Origin: an uncultured Bacteroidota bacterium
Lineage (GTDB): Bacteria > Bacteroidota > Bacteroidia > Bacteroidales > P3
Length of the DNA: 64,000 nt
Direction: 5' to 3'
NCBI GenBank assembly: GCA_902775135.1
Contig: CACYKY010000004.1
Span: 62,001-126,000 of the forward strand
The notes under the pieces: model-generated
Seen by the model: only the letters and a program-made list of their open reading frames with translations
Told to the model about the DNA's origin: nothing
Database searches by the model: none
Made by a program: the position numbers and the translations under genes
Part shown: positions 25,642-35,590 of the stretch, piece by piece
Numbering within the stretch: the stretch's first letter is position 1
Layout of the letters: each line of letters begins with the position of its first letter

Positions 25642-28115
25642 TTTTTCTTATTGCTTTTTTCTTTCACCAGCGCCAGCTCCAATGCCTCACTCATCTCACT
25701 GATATAGTGGAACGTCAATCCTTCCAGATAGCGGGGTTCTATCTCCTCGATGTCGCGACGGTTGTCCTTGCAAAGCAGCAGGTCGGTGATGCCGGCGCGC
25801 TTGGCGGCGAGGATTTTTTCCTTGACGCCACCAATGGGCGTCACCTGCCCGCGCAGCGTGATCTCGCCCGTCATGGCCACCTCGGGACGCACCTTCCGGT
25901 GGGTAAGGGCGGAGACCATGGCCACGAACATCGTGATGCCTGCCGAAGGGCCGTCCTTGGGTGTGGCACCCTCGGGCACATGGATGTGCAGGTGGCACTT
26001 GTCAAGCTGCTCGGCCTTGATGCCGAAACGGCTGCCGTTGGCCTTGATGTATTCAAATGCCAGGGTGGCGGATTCTTTCATCACGTCGCCCAGGTTGCCG
26101 GTCAATGTCAGGGTGCCTTTGCCCTTGCCGGACGAGCACTCGATGAAGAGTATCTCCCCGCCCACGGGCGTCCACGCCAGGCCCGTCACCACGCCTTCGC
26201 GCGGCTCCGGCAGTCGGCGGTCGCTGTTGTGGATGGGCAAACCCAGCACCTTCTGCACCTCCTCGGTGGTCACGGTCGACTTGCATCGTTCTCCCTTCTC
26301 CATCTGCACCACACGGTGGCGCACCACCTTGGAGAGCTGCTTCTCCAGCTGACGCACGCCGCCCTCGCGGGTGTAGTTGTTCACCACCTCGGCCACCACT
26401 TCGGGTGTGAAGCGCATGGTGCGGCGGTCCACCACGGCGTCGCGCATGATGCGCGGCAGCAGGTGACGCTTGGCAATCTCCAGCTTCTCCTCGAGCAGGT
26501 ATCCGCTGAAGTCGATAACTTCCATGCGGTCAAGCAAGGCGGGATGAATGGCACCGGCGTTGTTGGCCGTGGCTATGAAGAAGGCCTTCGAGAGGTCGTA
26601 GTCAAGGTTGACATAGTTGTCGTGGAAGCGGCAGTTCTGCTCCGGGTCGAGCACCTCGAGCAGGGCCGCCGAAGGGTCGCCATGAGCCGAGGGCTGCACC
26701 TTGTCGATCTCGTCGAGGACGAAGACAGGGTTGGCCTGGCCGGCTTTGATGATTTCCTGCATGATACGGCCGGGCATGGCGCCGACATAGGTGCGGCGAT
26801 GGCCACGAATCTCGGCTTCGTCGTGCAGACCTCCGAGGGCCACACGGCGGTAGGGGCGTCCCATGGCCTCGGCGATGGAACGGCAGATGGAGGTCTTGCC
26901 AGTGCCCGGAGGGCCTACCAGACACAGCACCTGCGCCTTGGGGTTGACACCGCGCTCCACCTGGCGCTTCTTCACAGCCAGGTATTCCTCTATGCGCTCC
27001 TTCACCTTCTCTATTCCATAGTGGTCCTTGTCCATCACCTCGCGGGCTCGCTGGATGTCGTATTCCGACGCATCCTCCTTGGGGGCAACCCAGGGGATGT
27101 CGAGCAGGGTCTCCAGATAGGAGAACTCCACGGTGTAATCCGACGACATGGGCGATATCTTGCCCAGCTTGGCCATCTCGCGGTCGAAGACCTTGGCCAC
27201 AGCCTCGGGCATCTGCTTCTCGGTGGCACGGCGGCGCAACTCTTCCATGTCGGGGTTGCCCCACGGGTTTTCCTGGCCTCCGTTGCCGGAGAGCTCCTCC
27301 TGGATGACGCTCATCTGCTGGCGCAGGAAGTACTCGCGCTGCTGGCGTTCCATCTCGTCCTTGGTCTTGTTGTCTATTTCGCGGCGCAGCTCGTCGAGGC
27401 CCTTCAGGGTGTTCAGGTTCTCCAGCATGCGCTCCACACGCTCGTAGTAGTTGTCACATGCCAGGAGGCCATACTTCAACTCCACGTCGATGTCCATATG
27501 CGTGGCGGCAAAGTTGACGAATATCTTGTCGCTGCCAATGCTGTTGAGCATGCCGGCCAATTCCTCGTCCTGCATGCGACTCTTCATCATCTCGCCATAC
27601 TGCTTGCGCAACAGCTTCATGCGGCGCTTGAAGGCCTGCGTGCCCATGTTCTCCGTGGATTCGGGCGCCATGGTGACATGGCCCCGCATATAGGGGTCGT
27701 GCGAGGTGACCTCCAGCGAGTGGCAGCGCATCACACCCTGCACCACCGCCACGGTGACATCGCGGCGGAAATTGAACACTCTCAGCACCTTAGCCACCAC
27801 ACCCACGGGGTAGAGGTCCACCTCCGAGGGGTTGTCGTTCTTGGTTTGCTGCGGAAAGACGGCTATGTGCTGTCCCGTGCCGTCTACGGCCTCAAGCAGC
27901 TGACGCGACCGAAGGCGCTGGGCCGCTATGGGTATCAGCACCCCGGGAAAGAGCACCTGATCCATCACCGGCAACACCGGCATCTCGCCCTCGATGGCGT
28001 CGTCGTGCAACAGCACGTCTTCGTCCTCGTCGGCCACCACAGGTACAATACTCGCCTTCACATTCATGCCACGCGCCAGCATCTCGCCCAATTCATCAAA
28101 ATCACTATATTTCAT
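25638..28115 (-). CDS. lon: ATP-dependent protease Lon
   Basis: 825 residues, normal for Lon. The N-terminal LON domain opens with [17 protein letters not shown]; the AAA+ module has [20 protein letters not shown] near residue 400 and [10 protein letters not shown]; the protease domain has [19 protein letters not shown] near 721 (catalytic Ser) and [15 protein letters not shown] (catalytic Lys). It degrades misfolded and regulatory proteins in the cytoplasm. ATG 28115 starts the gene; the stop overlaps the PorE-like gene. No clear TAnnTTTG promoter is visible in the AT-rich leader. Confidence 0.97.
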   Translation of the reverse strand: MKYSDFDELGEMLARGMNVKASIVPVVADEDEDVLLHDDAIEGEMPVLPVMDQVLFPGVLIPIAAQRLRSRQLLEAVDGTGQHIAVFPQQTKNDNPSEVDLYPVGVVAKVLRVFNFRRDVTVAVVQGVMRCHSLEVTSHDPYMRGHVTMAPESTENMGTQAFKRRMKLLRKQYGEMMKSRMQDEELAGMLNSIGSDKIFVNFAATHMDIDVELKYGLLACDNYYERVERMLENLNTLKGLDELRREIDNKTKDEMERQQREYFLRQQMSVIQEELSGNGGQENPWGNPDMEELRRRATEKQMPEAVAKVFDREMAKLGKISPMSSDYTVEFSYLETLLDIPWVAPKEDASEYDIQRAREVMDKDHYGIEKVKERIEEYLAVKKRQVERGVNPKAQVLCLVGPPGTGKTSICRSIAEAMGRPYRRVALGGLHDEAEIRGHRRTYVGAMPGRIMQEIIKAGQANPVFVLDEIDKVQPSAHGDPSAALLEVLDPEQNCRFHDNYVNLDYDLSKAFFIATANNAGAIHPALLDRMEVIDFSGYLLEEKLEIAKRHLLPRIMRDAVVDRRTMRFTPEVVAEVVNNYTREGGVRQLEKQLSKVVRHRVVQMEKGERCKSTVTTEEVQKVLGLPIHNSDRRLPEPREGVVTGLAWTPVGGEILFIECSSGKGKGTLTLTGNLGDVMKESATLAFEYIKANGSRFGIKAEQLDKCHLHIHVPEGATPKDGPSAGITMFVAMVSALTHRKVRPEVAMTGEITLRGQVTPIGGVKEKILAAKRAGITDLLLCKDNRRDIEEIEPRYLEGLTFHYISEMSEALELALVKEKSNKKK

Positions 28116-28435
28116 ATCTCAGTTTCAGTCTCTTTTATTTTTTTATATCCCCCGGCCCACTGCCGGAGCATAAATAAATAAACGTATAACATCCAAAAAT
28201 GTTTCATCCCGCACACAAAAATCCTCCCCACTAAATATATTATTACCACAAAAAGCATGCCAAAACCTTCCCTACCCTCCCGTGGGAAACGCCATTTGCC
28301 GCCCACCTCCAAAAAACTACCTAAGCGGTGGCATCCGCAGGAGGTGCACCGCCAAAGCATGGCGCCCATCTACTCAAGGGACCACGCCGAAAACGCAGCT
28401 CCTTGACAATGAGCACGTTGGCAACAACAAGAAAC
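28116..28435. other. Intergenic region, lon to murF/alr
   Basis: 320 bp without a convincing gene. The right half is GC-rich and holds a hairpin that may end the murF/alr transcript; the left half is AT-rich lon leader. A minus-strand frame across it (28112-28369) shows no family features. Confidence 0.5.
28309..28352 (-). terminator. Possible terminator after murF/alr
   Basis: GCGGTG (28325-28330) pairs with CACCGC (28347-28352), extended by TGGCA/TGC contacts, with a T run on the minus strand at about 28309-28316. It lies 84 bp past the stop codon. Confidence 0.4.
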
Positions 28436-30907
28436 CTACTCTTGGAAGTAGACACGCTTGACGCGGGGAGAGACGGCGGTGAGCATCTCATAGGGGATGG
28501 TACCGGCAGCATCGGCGTTGCGCTGCAGGAGGTCGCCCTCGCCGAAGAGCACAACGGCGTCGCCCTCGGAGCAGTCAATGCCGGTGATGTCAACAAAGCA
28601 CATGTCCATGCAGACACTACCTATGATGGGGGCCTCGCTGCCGTTGATGCCCACGCGGCCGTGGCCGTAGCCAAGGTGGCGGCTGAGGCCGTCGGCATAG
28701 CCGATGGGCACAATGGCAATCTTCGACGGCCGCTGGGCAATCCAGCGGCGGTTGTAACCCACAGAGTCGCCTTCGGGGATGTCCTTGATCTGCGATATGC
28801 GCGTCACCAGGCGCGACACCTGCCGCAACTGGGCCTGCACAGCGTCCTCAGGGGCAATGCCGTAGAGGCCGATGCCGAGGCGCACCATGTCCATCTGCGC
28901 CTCGGGGAAACGGGTGATGCCCGAGGAGTTGAGGATATGGTGCAGGATGGGCTCGCTGTGGTCGAGCGCGGCGTCGAGGCCGTCGCTCCATGTGCGGAAT
29001 CGATCAATTTGCCCATGGGTGAAATCATCCATGGCGGGGTCCTCGCTGCAGGCCAGATGGGAGAAGATGCTGCGCACCTGCAGTATGTCTTTCAATGCGT
29101 TAAGGCGTTCTGCAAGGGCCGCAATGTCGTCGCCACAGAAGCCCAAGCGGTGCATGCCGGTATCGAACTCCACATGGATGGCCATGCGCTCACCGTAGAG
29201 TCGCACACGCTGCGAGAAGAGGTCGAGGATGCGGAAGGAGTAGATGTCGGGCTCGAGGCGGTATTTCACTATGTCGTCAAACGAAGCCTCCTCGGGGTTC
29301 ATCACCATGATGGGCAGGTGGATGCCGTTGCGGCGCAGCTCAACGCCCTCGTCGGCATAAGCCACCGTGAGGTAGTCAACATGGTTGAACTGCAGGGCAC
29401 TGGCCACCTCAACCTTGCCGGCGCCGTAGGAGGCGGCTTTGACCATGGCCATGAGCTTGGTGCCGGGATTGATGCGCGAGCGGTAGTAGTTGAGGTTGTG
29501 TATCATGGCGTCGAGGTTGACCTCCATGATGGTTTCGTGCGACTTGCGCTGCAGCAGCTTGGCCACCTTCTCGAATCCGAAGAGTCGGGCTCCCTTCAGG
29601 AGGATGGCCTCGTTCTGGAAGCGGTTGAAGTCGCAGTCGTGGAGCATCTCCTCGGTGGAGGTATAGAACTGCGCGTCGATGCCGGCAAAGCAGTCCTTGC
29701 TGTGGCAGAGGGCGGGACCCACGCCCACGAGGCGCGTGATGCCGCGCTGGGCAATGAGTTGCGCCACCTGGCTGTAGAGCTCGCCGTCGGGCACTCCCGT
29801 CTGCAGGAAGTCGCTGATGATAAGGGTCTTGTTGAAGTGCTGGTGCTCGTGCTGCAGGAAGTCGAGGGCGATGGAGAGGGAGTTCAGGTCGAGGCTGTAG
29901 CTGTCGTTGATGAGGAGGCAGTTGTTGATGCCTTCGTTCATCTCCAGACGCATCTCGACGGGGGTGAGCTTGGCACAGCGGGCGACGATGTCGTCAGGGC
30001 TGTAGCCAAGGTAGAGCATGAGGGTGATGCAATGCATGACATTCTGCTGTGAGGCCCGGTCAACAAAGGGTATGGTGACCGTGAAGGTGTTGCTCTCGAA
30101 GGTGATGGTGAGGGTGGTGGTGCGGTCGCCGACATCGGCGGAGAGGAGCTGCACGGCATTGTCGGCCGAGCTGCCCCAGGTGAAGCGGTTGATGTGGCGG
30201 AAGCTCTCAATGTCGGAGAGGACGGAGTGGATGTCCTTGTGGTCGGTGGAGTAGATGAGCACTTCGCAATGGGTGAAGAGCTGCAGTTTCTCGGCCACCT
30301 TCTGCTGGCGGGTGAGGAAGTTCTCGTCGTGGGCCTGCCCCACATTAGTGAAGATTCCTATGGTGGGCTGTATGATCTGCTGCAGGCGCGTCATCTCGCC
30401 GGTCTCCGAGATACCGGCCTCGAAGACGGCCATCTCATGGCCCGCTTCCATCTGCCACACCGAGAGGGGAACGCCGATTTGCGAGTTGTAGCTCTTGGGG
30501 CTCGAGACAAGGCGCCGGTCAGGCGAGAGGAGCTGTACAATCCAGTCTTTGACGATGGTCTTGCCGTTGCTGCCGGTGATGCCCACTACGGGGTAGGCAA
30601 ACTGCGAACGGTGGTGGGCGGCAAGCCGCTGGAGGGCAGACAGCACGTCGTCGACACGCCAGATGTTGGCTTCAGGCAGGTCAATGTTGCAGTCGGCAGG
30701 CACCACAAACTGGCGCACGCCCATCTGGTAGAGGCCGTCGATATAGCGGCAGCCGCTGTTACGCTTGGTGGGGATGGCAAAGAAGAGGGTGCCATGCGAC
30801 GAGACGAGGGTTCGGCTGTCGGTGAGCAGGTGCAGTATGGGGTCGTCGGGACGCCGCAGGAAGGCCTCGACGGGACGAATGACACTGGAGAGTTCGGAAG
30901 CTTTCAT
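28436..30907 (-). CDS. Bifunctional MurF ligase domain / alanine racemase
   Basis: 823-residue fusion typical of Bacteroidota. The N-terminal half is MurF-like, with VVGITGSNGKTIVKDWIVQL near residue 107 and VFEAGISETGEMTRLQQIIQP. The C-terminal half (from about 450) is a PLP-dependent alanine racemase: LMAMVKAASYGAGKVEVA carries the PLP Lys near 489, HVEFDTGMHRLGF follows, and the catalytic Tyr is expected in VGYNRRW. It makes D-Ala and may use it in cell-wall precursor synthesis. A separate full MurF at 21174-22586 raises the question of whether the ligase half is active. ATG 30907 overlaps the upstream stop (ATGA). Confidence 0.93.
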   Translation of the reverse strand: MKASELSSVIRPVEAFLRRPDDPILHLLTDSRTLVSSHGTLFFAIPTKRNSGCRYIDGLYQMGVRQFVVPADCNIDLPEANIWRVDDVLSALQRLAAHHRSQFAYPVVGITGSNGKTIVKDWIVQLLSPDRRLVSSPKSYNSQIGVPLSVWQMEAGHEMAVFEAGISETGEMTRLQQIIQPTIGIFTNVGQAHDENFLTRQQKVAEKLQLFTHCEVLIYSTDHKDIHSVLSDIESFRHINRFTWGSSADNAVQLLSADVGDRTTTLTITFESNTFTVTIPFVDRASQQNVMHCITLMLYLGYSPDDIVARCAKLTPVEMRLEMNEGINNCLLINDSYSLDLNSLSIALDFLQHEHQHFNKTLIISDFLQTGVPDGELYSQVAQLIAQRGITRLVGVGPALCHSKDCFAGIDAQFYTSTEEMLHDCDFNRFQNEAILLKGARLFGFEKVAKLLQRKSHETIMEVNLDAMIHNLNYYRSRINPGTKLMAMVKAASYGAGKVEVASALQFNHVDYLTVAYADEGVELRRNGIHLPIMVMNPEEASFDDIVKYRLEPDIYSFRILDLFSQRVRLYGERMAIHVEFDTGMHRLGFCGDDIAALAERLNALKDILQVRSIFSHLACSEDPAMDDFTHGQIDRFRTWSDGLDAALDHSEPILHHILNSSGITRFPEAQMDMVRLGIGLYGIAPEDAVQAQLRQVSRLVTRISQIKDIPEGDSVGYNRRWIAQRPSKIAIVPIGYADGLSRHLGYGHGRVGINGSEAPIIGSVCMDMCFVDITGIDCSEGDAVVLFGEGDLLQRNADAAGTIPYEMLTAVSPRVKRVYFQE

Positions 30908-32196
30908 AATGCTTTGGGTATTTGTTTAATGATACTATGGCCAATACGACAATGGAGGCATTGGCGGTTGAGGCAATAGTGGTTGCGTAGTTGGATGAGG
31001 GCCTGGCTTTGGGCAGCATTGGTGGCGCTGAGACCGGCGCCCTGGAAGCGCCGCAGGATGGCGTTGTCCTCGGGCGGCAGCTGCTCCAATATACTGATAG
31101 CCTGGTCTTTGTACTGCTGCTGCCCGCGCACCTCGCCATAGACGAAGAGCAGCGGCACCCAGGCATTGATGATGAGCAGCTGGGCCTGCATGCGTCCCAG
31201 GTGCTTCGCGGAGGTGCGCGTCGTGGGCTTGTCGAAGTGGTAGTGGTTATCCCAATAGGGGGAGGCCTGGCAGTCGAAGAGTTTCTCCAGCCGGTCGGCC
31301 TCGGGGGTCTCCAGCAAGGTGGAGAAGAGGTTGGACGAGGACGCGACAAGGTGGGCAAACTGGCTGATGCGTATGGTGGGGAATGCCGAAGGGCGCAGCC
31401 GGAAGAACCGCCAGAGGAAGCCCGAGATGGGCTTCAGCGAAGCGCCCGTCTGAAGGGCTTCGTAGTCGGCTTGCAGCCGCCGCGGGTAGTCGTCCTCAAA
31501 GTAGCCTTCCAGCAGGCCCGCCTGCCCCATCAGGAGGGCTTCCACACGCTGCGGGTTGTCCTTCCAGCGGGCCAAAAAGCGCTGGTCGGTGGCCTTAGCA
31601 AGCAACTCGAAAGGCAGGGCGTTGACCTTGCCGCCAAAATAGCGCGCCATAAGCCAGTAGCAGGTCTGCTCCCAGCTGCCACGACTCTCGTCGAGCAGCC
31701 GCCGCACATCCTTCGACTTGGCTTCGATACGCTCCACAGCAAGGCGGTCGAGGTAGGATTCTACCACAATACCCGGCACCTGCGCGAGGCGCTGGGCACA
31801 GGGAATGGCGTCGTCGGAGTCAGGCGCCATCAGGGAATCATAGTTGGCCACAAGGGCAGGATGGATAAAACGGCGCAACTCAAGTGTCGGGGGGACGGTG
31901 CCGTTCTCAAGGCGGACCTCGCAGTCGTGCTCGTACACGACATGGAGGATGACGTTGTTGTAGGCAGGGTCCTGCGAATGGCGGTGGGCGTTCCAGTCGG
32001 AGGAGCGGAGGTGCACCTCGATGTTGCCCACCCACTCAACGCCGCCAATGGAGAGATGGGAATTGAAGAAGTCGGGGCCTGCATCACGGTTGAGGTCGCC
32101 GGCACGATGGACGGCGACGGGCTGACCATCGGTAGTGGCAAGGTCGCGCGCCACCATCTGGTGCTGCCAAATGTAATGTAGGAAGGCCTCGGTCAT
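30904..32196 (-). CDS. DUF2851 family protein
   Basis: 430 residues, soluble. [15 protein letters not shown] at the start and AGDLNRDAGPDFFNSHLSIG, WVGNIEVHLRSSDWNAHRH and NNVILHVVYEHD are diagnostic of DUF2851, common in Bacteroidota; function unknown. Cysteines near the C-terminus (NRQCLHCRIGHSII) may bind metal. It is tightly placed: its ATG overlaps the dnaJ stop by one base (TGATG) and its stop overlaps the murF/alr ATG, so translation is coupled along the operon. Confidence 0.88.
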   Translation of the reverse strand: MTEAFLHYIWQHQMVARDLATTDGQPVAVHRAGDLNRDAGPDFFNSHLSIGGVEWVGNIEVHLRSSDWNAHRHSQDPAYNNVILHVVYEHDCEVRLENGTVPPTLELRRFIHPALVANYDSLMAPDSDDAIPCAQRLAQVPGIVVESYLDRLAVERIEAKSKDVRRLLDESRGSWEQTCYWLMARYFGGKVNALPFELLAKATDQRFLARWKDNPQRVEALLMGQAGLLEGYFEDDYPRRLQADYEALQTGASLKPISGFLWRFFRLRPSAFPTIRISQFAHLVASSSNLFSTLLETPEADRLEKLFDCQASPYWDNHYHFDKPTTRTSAKHLGRMQAQLLIINAWVPLLFVYGEVRGQQQYKDQAISILEQLPPEDNAILRRFQGAGLSATNAAQSQALIQLRNHYCLNRQCLHCRIGHSIIKQIPKAL

Positions 32197-33350
32197 CAGT
32201 TGAACATCTCTTTCATCTTGTCAAAGAATCCCCGCTCCTGCTTGGTGGGGTTGGGCTGGAAGTTCTGGTGCTTCTGCAGCTCCTCGAGGGTCTTCTTCTC
32301 TTCGCGGGTGAGTTCTTTGGGAACCCACACGTTCAGGCATACGAGGAGGTCGCCGCGTCCATAGCCGTTGACAACGGGCAAGCCCTTGCCACGCAGGCGC
32401 ACAACACGCCCCGAAGGGGTGCCGGGGTCTATCTTGATTTTCACCTTGCCGCTGAGGGTGGGGATCTCCACAGAGGCGCCCATCGCAGCATCGGCAAAGG
32501 TGATGAAGGCGTTGTAGTAGAGGTTGGCGTCCTGACGCTCGAAGGTGTCGTGCTCCAGCTCCTCCACGAGGACTATGAGGTCGCCGGCAATGCCGCCACG
32601 GGGTGCCGCGTTGCCCTGGCCCTGCATGGCCAGCTGCATGCCGTCCTGCACGCCCGCAGGGATGTTGATGGTGATGATTTCGTCACTCTTCACGATGCCG
32701 TCGCCGTGACAGTCGTGGCATTTGTCCTTGACGATGCGTCCCTCGCCGCCACACTGCGGACAGGCGCTCTGCGTCTGCATCATGCCCAGGATGGTGCGCT
32801 TGGTTTCCGTCACCACACCGGTGCCATGGCAATGGGGGCAGACATCGGTCTTGCCGTCCTTGGCACCGCTGCCATGACAGGTCTTGCAGGGGACATATTT
32901 GCTGACCTTGATCTTCTTCTCGCAGCCACGGTCAATTTCCTCAAGGGTGAGCTTCACCTTGATGCGGAGGTTCGAGCCACGCAACACACGGCGTGCGCCG
33001 CCACCGCCGCCACCAAAGCCGGAGAAGCCGGTGCGGAATCCGCCGCCGCCAAACAGGTCGCCGAAGATGCTGCCAAACTGCGAGAAGATGTCGTTCATAT
33101 CCATGCCGCCCTGTCCATAGGCGCCATCCATGCCTGCCATGCCAAACTGGTCGTAGCGGGCTTTCTTGTCGGGGTTGCTCAGCACATCATAGGCCTCGGC
33201 AGCCTCCTTGAATTTCTCCTCGGCTTCCTTGTCACCGGGATTGCGGTCGGGATGATACTGAAGGGCCAGCTTGCGGTAGGCTTTCTTCAGCTCCTCAGGA
33301 GTGGCATTCTTGTCAACTCCCAACACTTCATAGTAATCTCTCTTTGCCAT
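32196..33350 (-). CDS. dnaJ: Chaperone DnaJ (Hsp40)
   Basis: 384 residues. The J domain ([20 protein letters not shown]) has the HPD tripeptide in [10 protein letters not shown] near residue 33. A Gly/Phe-rich region ([19 protein letters not shown]) follows, then four CxxCxGxG zinc motifs ([32 protein letters not shown]) and the C-terminal substrate domains. It stimulates the ATPase of the DnaK encoded at 16006-17967. It follows grpE in a minus-strand operon. The 44-bp gap between them is almost wholly a heptamer array. Confidence 0.97.
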   Translation of the reverse strand: MAKRDYYEVLGVDKNATPEELKKAYRKLALQYHPDRNPGDKEAEEKFKEAAEAYDVLSNPDKKARYDQFGMAGMDGAYGQGGMDMNDIFSQFGSIFGDLFGGGGFRTGFSGFGGGGGGARRVLRGSNLRIKVKLTLEEIDRGCEKKIKVSKYVPCKTCHGSGAKDGKTDVCPHCHGTGVVTETKRTILGMMQTQSACPQCGGEGRIVKDKCHDCHGDGIVKSDEIITINIPAGVQDGMQLAMQGQGNAAPRGGIAGDLIVLVEELEHDTFERQDANLYYNAFITFADAAMGASVEIPTLSGKVKIKIDPGTPSGRVVRLRGKGLPVVNGYGRGDLLVCLNVWVPKELTREEKKTLEELQKHQNFQPNPTKQERGFFDKMKEMFN

Positions 33351-33390
33351 AACTCTAAACTCTTTAACTCTTAACTCTAAACTCTTAACT
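33351..33390. repeat. AACTCTA/AACTCTT heptamer array between grpE and dnaJ
   Basis: About six 7-mer units (AACTCTA, AACTCTT and variants) fill nearly all of the 44-bp spacer and so form the dnaJ leader. Confidence 0.85.
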
Positions 33391-33394
33391 GTCT

Positions 33395-33937
33395 TTAGAA
33401 TGCAACCACCACTTTGGCATAGCGGAGCACCTTGTCGTTCAGATAGTAGCCTTTCTCCACCACATCAACCACCATCCCCTTCTGCGCCTCGTCGGCGGCG
33501 GGTATGCGGGTGATGGCTTCGTGAAGGTTCTCATCGAATTTCTCTCCCTTGACCTCCATGCTCTTCAGTCCTTTCTGCTCGAGGATCTTCATCATCTTGT
33601 TGTATATCAGCAACACTCCCTCGTCCTGCGTGGCAGCCAAGGCACGCTCGAAGTCGTCGATGACAGGCAGGATGGCCTTCATCATCTCCTTGCTGCCGTT
33701 GAGCAGCAGGTCCGCCTTCTCAATGTTGGTGCGCTTGCGATAGTTCTCATATTCGGAATAGAGACGCAGGTATTTGTCGTTGAGCTCTGCCAGCTTCTCC
33801 CCCATCTCCTGCACCTTGTCGGCCTCGGTGGTTTCGGCTTCGGGTTGCTGCTCCTCAGCGCCTTGGAGTTCCTGGTTTTCAAGCTCTTCCTGTTTCTTCT
33901 CTTCTTCTTTTTCGGTATGTTTATCTTTGTTGCTCAT
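33395..33937 (-). CDS. grpE: Nucleotide exchange factor GrpE
   Basis: 180 residues. A charged, low-complexity N-terminal coiled coil ([20 protein letters not shown]) leads into the GrpE core: [33 protein letters not shown] and the C-terminal beta wing ending [19 protein letters not shown]. It releases ADP from DnaK. First gene of grpE-dnaJ-DUF2851-murF/alr. Upstream palindromes at 33981-34014 resemble sites near dnaK and may coordinate chaperone expression. Confidence 0.96.
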   Translation of the reverse strand: MSNKDKHTEKEEEKKQEELENQELQGAEEQQPEAETTEADKVQEMGEKLAELNDKYLRLYSEYENYRKRTNIEKADLLLNGSKEMMKAILPVIDDFERALAATQDEGVLLIYNKMMKILEQKGLKSMEVKGEKFDENLHEAITRIPAADEAQKGMVVDVVEKGYYLNDKVLRYAKVVVAF

Positions 33938-33980
33938 AGTTTTTTTAGGATTTTTTTTACTGACATATATATATCAAAAA

Positions 33981-34014
33981 GACTGCCATTGGCAGTCAAA
34001 CTGACATTTTGTCA
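33981..34014. promoter_or_regulatory. Paired palindromes upstream of grpE
   Basis: GACTGCCATTGGCAGTC (33981-33997) is a perfect 17-bp palindrome and TGACATTTTGTCA (34002-34014) a perfect 13-bp palindrome. They share TGCCA/TGACA half-sites with 18119-18152 and 21075-21091. The second overlaps the stop codon of the OstA-like gene. Confidence 0.55.
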
Positions 34015-35526
34015 CCACACAAAGACATCCTCCGGCTTTCGCGGACGTCGGTTCGTCAGCCATCGGAAATCTTTCAGGCGCCGCCACTCCTCGGGAACCA
34101 TCGAGACAGGGTAGGTCTGCAGGTCGGGCTTGTCATAGGTGACTACGCGCGACGGGGCTCGCGCGGTGTCGAAATAGATGCGCATGTCGGTGCCTATGCC
34201 CACATTGGCGCCCACAAGGGTGGTGCCCGTCGTGCTGTCGCCTTCGGTGATATAGTACACCATCTGGGCATTGCCCAGCACATCGGCATACTGCGGCTCG
34301 CCCTTCTCAAAGTACACCACGCCCTGCTTGCCTTTGAGCTGGTTGAATTTCTCTCTGTCCACCTGCTGCATGGCGAAGCACGTCGTGCGAAGCCACGCTC
34401 GCCTGACGCCGTTGGTGTCGTGTAGCAGCTCTATGGTGTCGGCCGTACACTGGTAGTGCTCATACCACAGCACAGGGGATTTGTACAACGACAGCAGCGA
34501 GTCAACGGCATCGTAGAATGCCGAGTCGCACATGGCTTGGGCGTCGTGGCGATACACCTTGACCCTGTAGTTGGCTCTGACGGTCTCCAGCCGATTGGCG
34601 CTGTCCGTGGTGACATAGACGGTGTCGGCATGCAGATAGAGAGAGTCGCCTTTGTCCACAAAAAGGACCAGCGCCCTGTCGGTGACGAACGAGAAGTTGC
34701 GCTCCTGGTTGGTCTCGCCATATCGGCCCGTACAGGTGATATTGTTCACCGAGTCGAATATCCTCACGTTGCCCAAGGCTTTGCCGTAGCGCTCCCCGTC
34801 GTCGTAATAGAGGGTGTCGCTGTCTATGGTCCGCCCCTGGCTGTCCACATGCGACGCCCTGTACGAGATGGCAAAACGGGTCTTGGTGTTATAGTCGCCA
34901 AGCTCGCTGTAGATGACCGACGAGTCGGTGTAGATGTGCGTAGGGCTGTCGAAATGGGCCACCTCGGTCGTGGTGTTGTATATCAAGGTGTCCGTGAGGA
35001 GGGTCATGCTGGTGTCGGCCAGCACGACATCGTTGTATATGAAGAATTCCTTGAGGTCCGAGTTGTACTCGCCTTGGCGGCTGTCGAGGGTGCGCACTCC
35101 GCTCAGGGCATGCCCCCACTCGGTATAGTAGGCCGTGGCCTTGTTGCGTTCATAGGTGACGTGGTTGGCCAGCAGCTGCGTCCGCCCGTCAACCAGCACC
35201 ACGGTGTCGTCCCAGATGTCCACCACACGCGTGTTGCCGTCATAATACAGGCGGTCGCCATAGATGAACGTGGTGTCCGACAATTTGATGACCACCGACC
35301 CGAAGGCGGTGAAGCTGTTCTCGCGGGTGTTGAAATGGGCCGAGTCCGACGTGAGGGTCATCCCCTCGTGGACGGCCTTCACATGCCGGTAAAGAATCCA
35401 GATGTCTCCGTTCTCAGGGTCACGCGAGCCGATGCCCGACGAGTACTCAATCAGTTTCTGCGCACAGCAATGACCAAGGACACCGAGAAGGAGCAGCGTC
35501 AGCAGGAGGGGCTTCTTTATCGACAT
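34012..35526 (-). CDS. OstA/LptA-like outer membrane LPS transport protein
   Basis: 504 residues with signal peptide (MSIKKPLLLTLLLLGVLGHCCAQ). The body is a long series of OstA/LptA beta-jellyroll repeats: AHFNTRENSFTAFGSVVIKL, DRLYYDGNTRVVDIWDDTVV, NHVTYERNKATAYYTEWGHA, DTLYYDDGERYGKALGNVRI. Such proteins bridge LPS across the periplasm. ATG 35526 is chosen over a GTG two codons upstream. It is separated from gldJ by a perfect hairpin repeat. The TGA lies inside one of the palindromes before grpE. Confidence 0.82.
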   Translation of the reverse strand: MSIKKPLLLTLLLLGVLGHCCAQKLIEYSSGIGSRDPENGDIWILYRHVKAVHEGMTLTSDSAHFNTRENSFTAFGSVVIKLSDTTFIYGDRLYYDGNTRVVDIWDDTVVLVDGRTQLLANHVTYERNKATAYYTEWGHALSGVRTLDSRQGEYNSDLKEFFIYNDVVLADTSMTLLTDTLIYNTTTEVAHFDSPTHIYTDSSVIYSELGDYNTKTRFAISYRASHVDSQGRTIDSDTLYYDDGERYGKALGNVRIFDSVNNITCTGRYGETNQERNFSFVTDRALVLFVDKGDSLYLHADTVYVTTDSANRLETVRANYRVKVYRHDAQAMCDSAFYDAVDSLLSLYKSPVLWYEHYQCTADTIELLHDTNGVRRAWLRTTCFAMQQVDREKFNQLKGKQGVVYFEKGEPQYADVLGNAQMVYYITEGDSTTGTTLVGANVGIGTDMRIYFDTARAPSRVVTYDKPDLQTYPVSMVPEEWRRLKDFRWLTNRRPRKPEDVFVW

Positions 35527-35541
35527 GGGCACATATAAAAC

Positions 35542-35569
35542 GTAGAGACGTGGATAATCACGTCTCTAC
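35542..35569. repeat. Perfect 11-bp inverted repeat (GTAGAGACGTG)
   Basis: GTAGAGACGTG (35542-35552) and CACGTCTCTAC (35559-35569) flank a 6-base loop. On the minus strand it is followed by TTTTATAT, so it may end gldJ transcription. The clean palindrome in a gap between genes looks like a dispersed REP-type element. Confidence 0.7.
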
Positions 35570-35590
35570 TTACAAAACCATGAAAAATTG

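Noticed and set aside
25617..28181. 854-codon plus-strand frame over lon
   Set aside because: Rich in His/Leu/Val with no motifs; it mirrors the lon codons exactly.
28112..28369. 85-codon minus-strand frame between lon and murF/alr
   Set aside because: No leader, odd composition, overlaps a hairpin and the lon start region.
28328..30052. 574-codon plus-strand frame over murF/alr
   Set aside because: Antisense shadow; the minus strand has clear MurF and racemase motifs.
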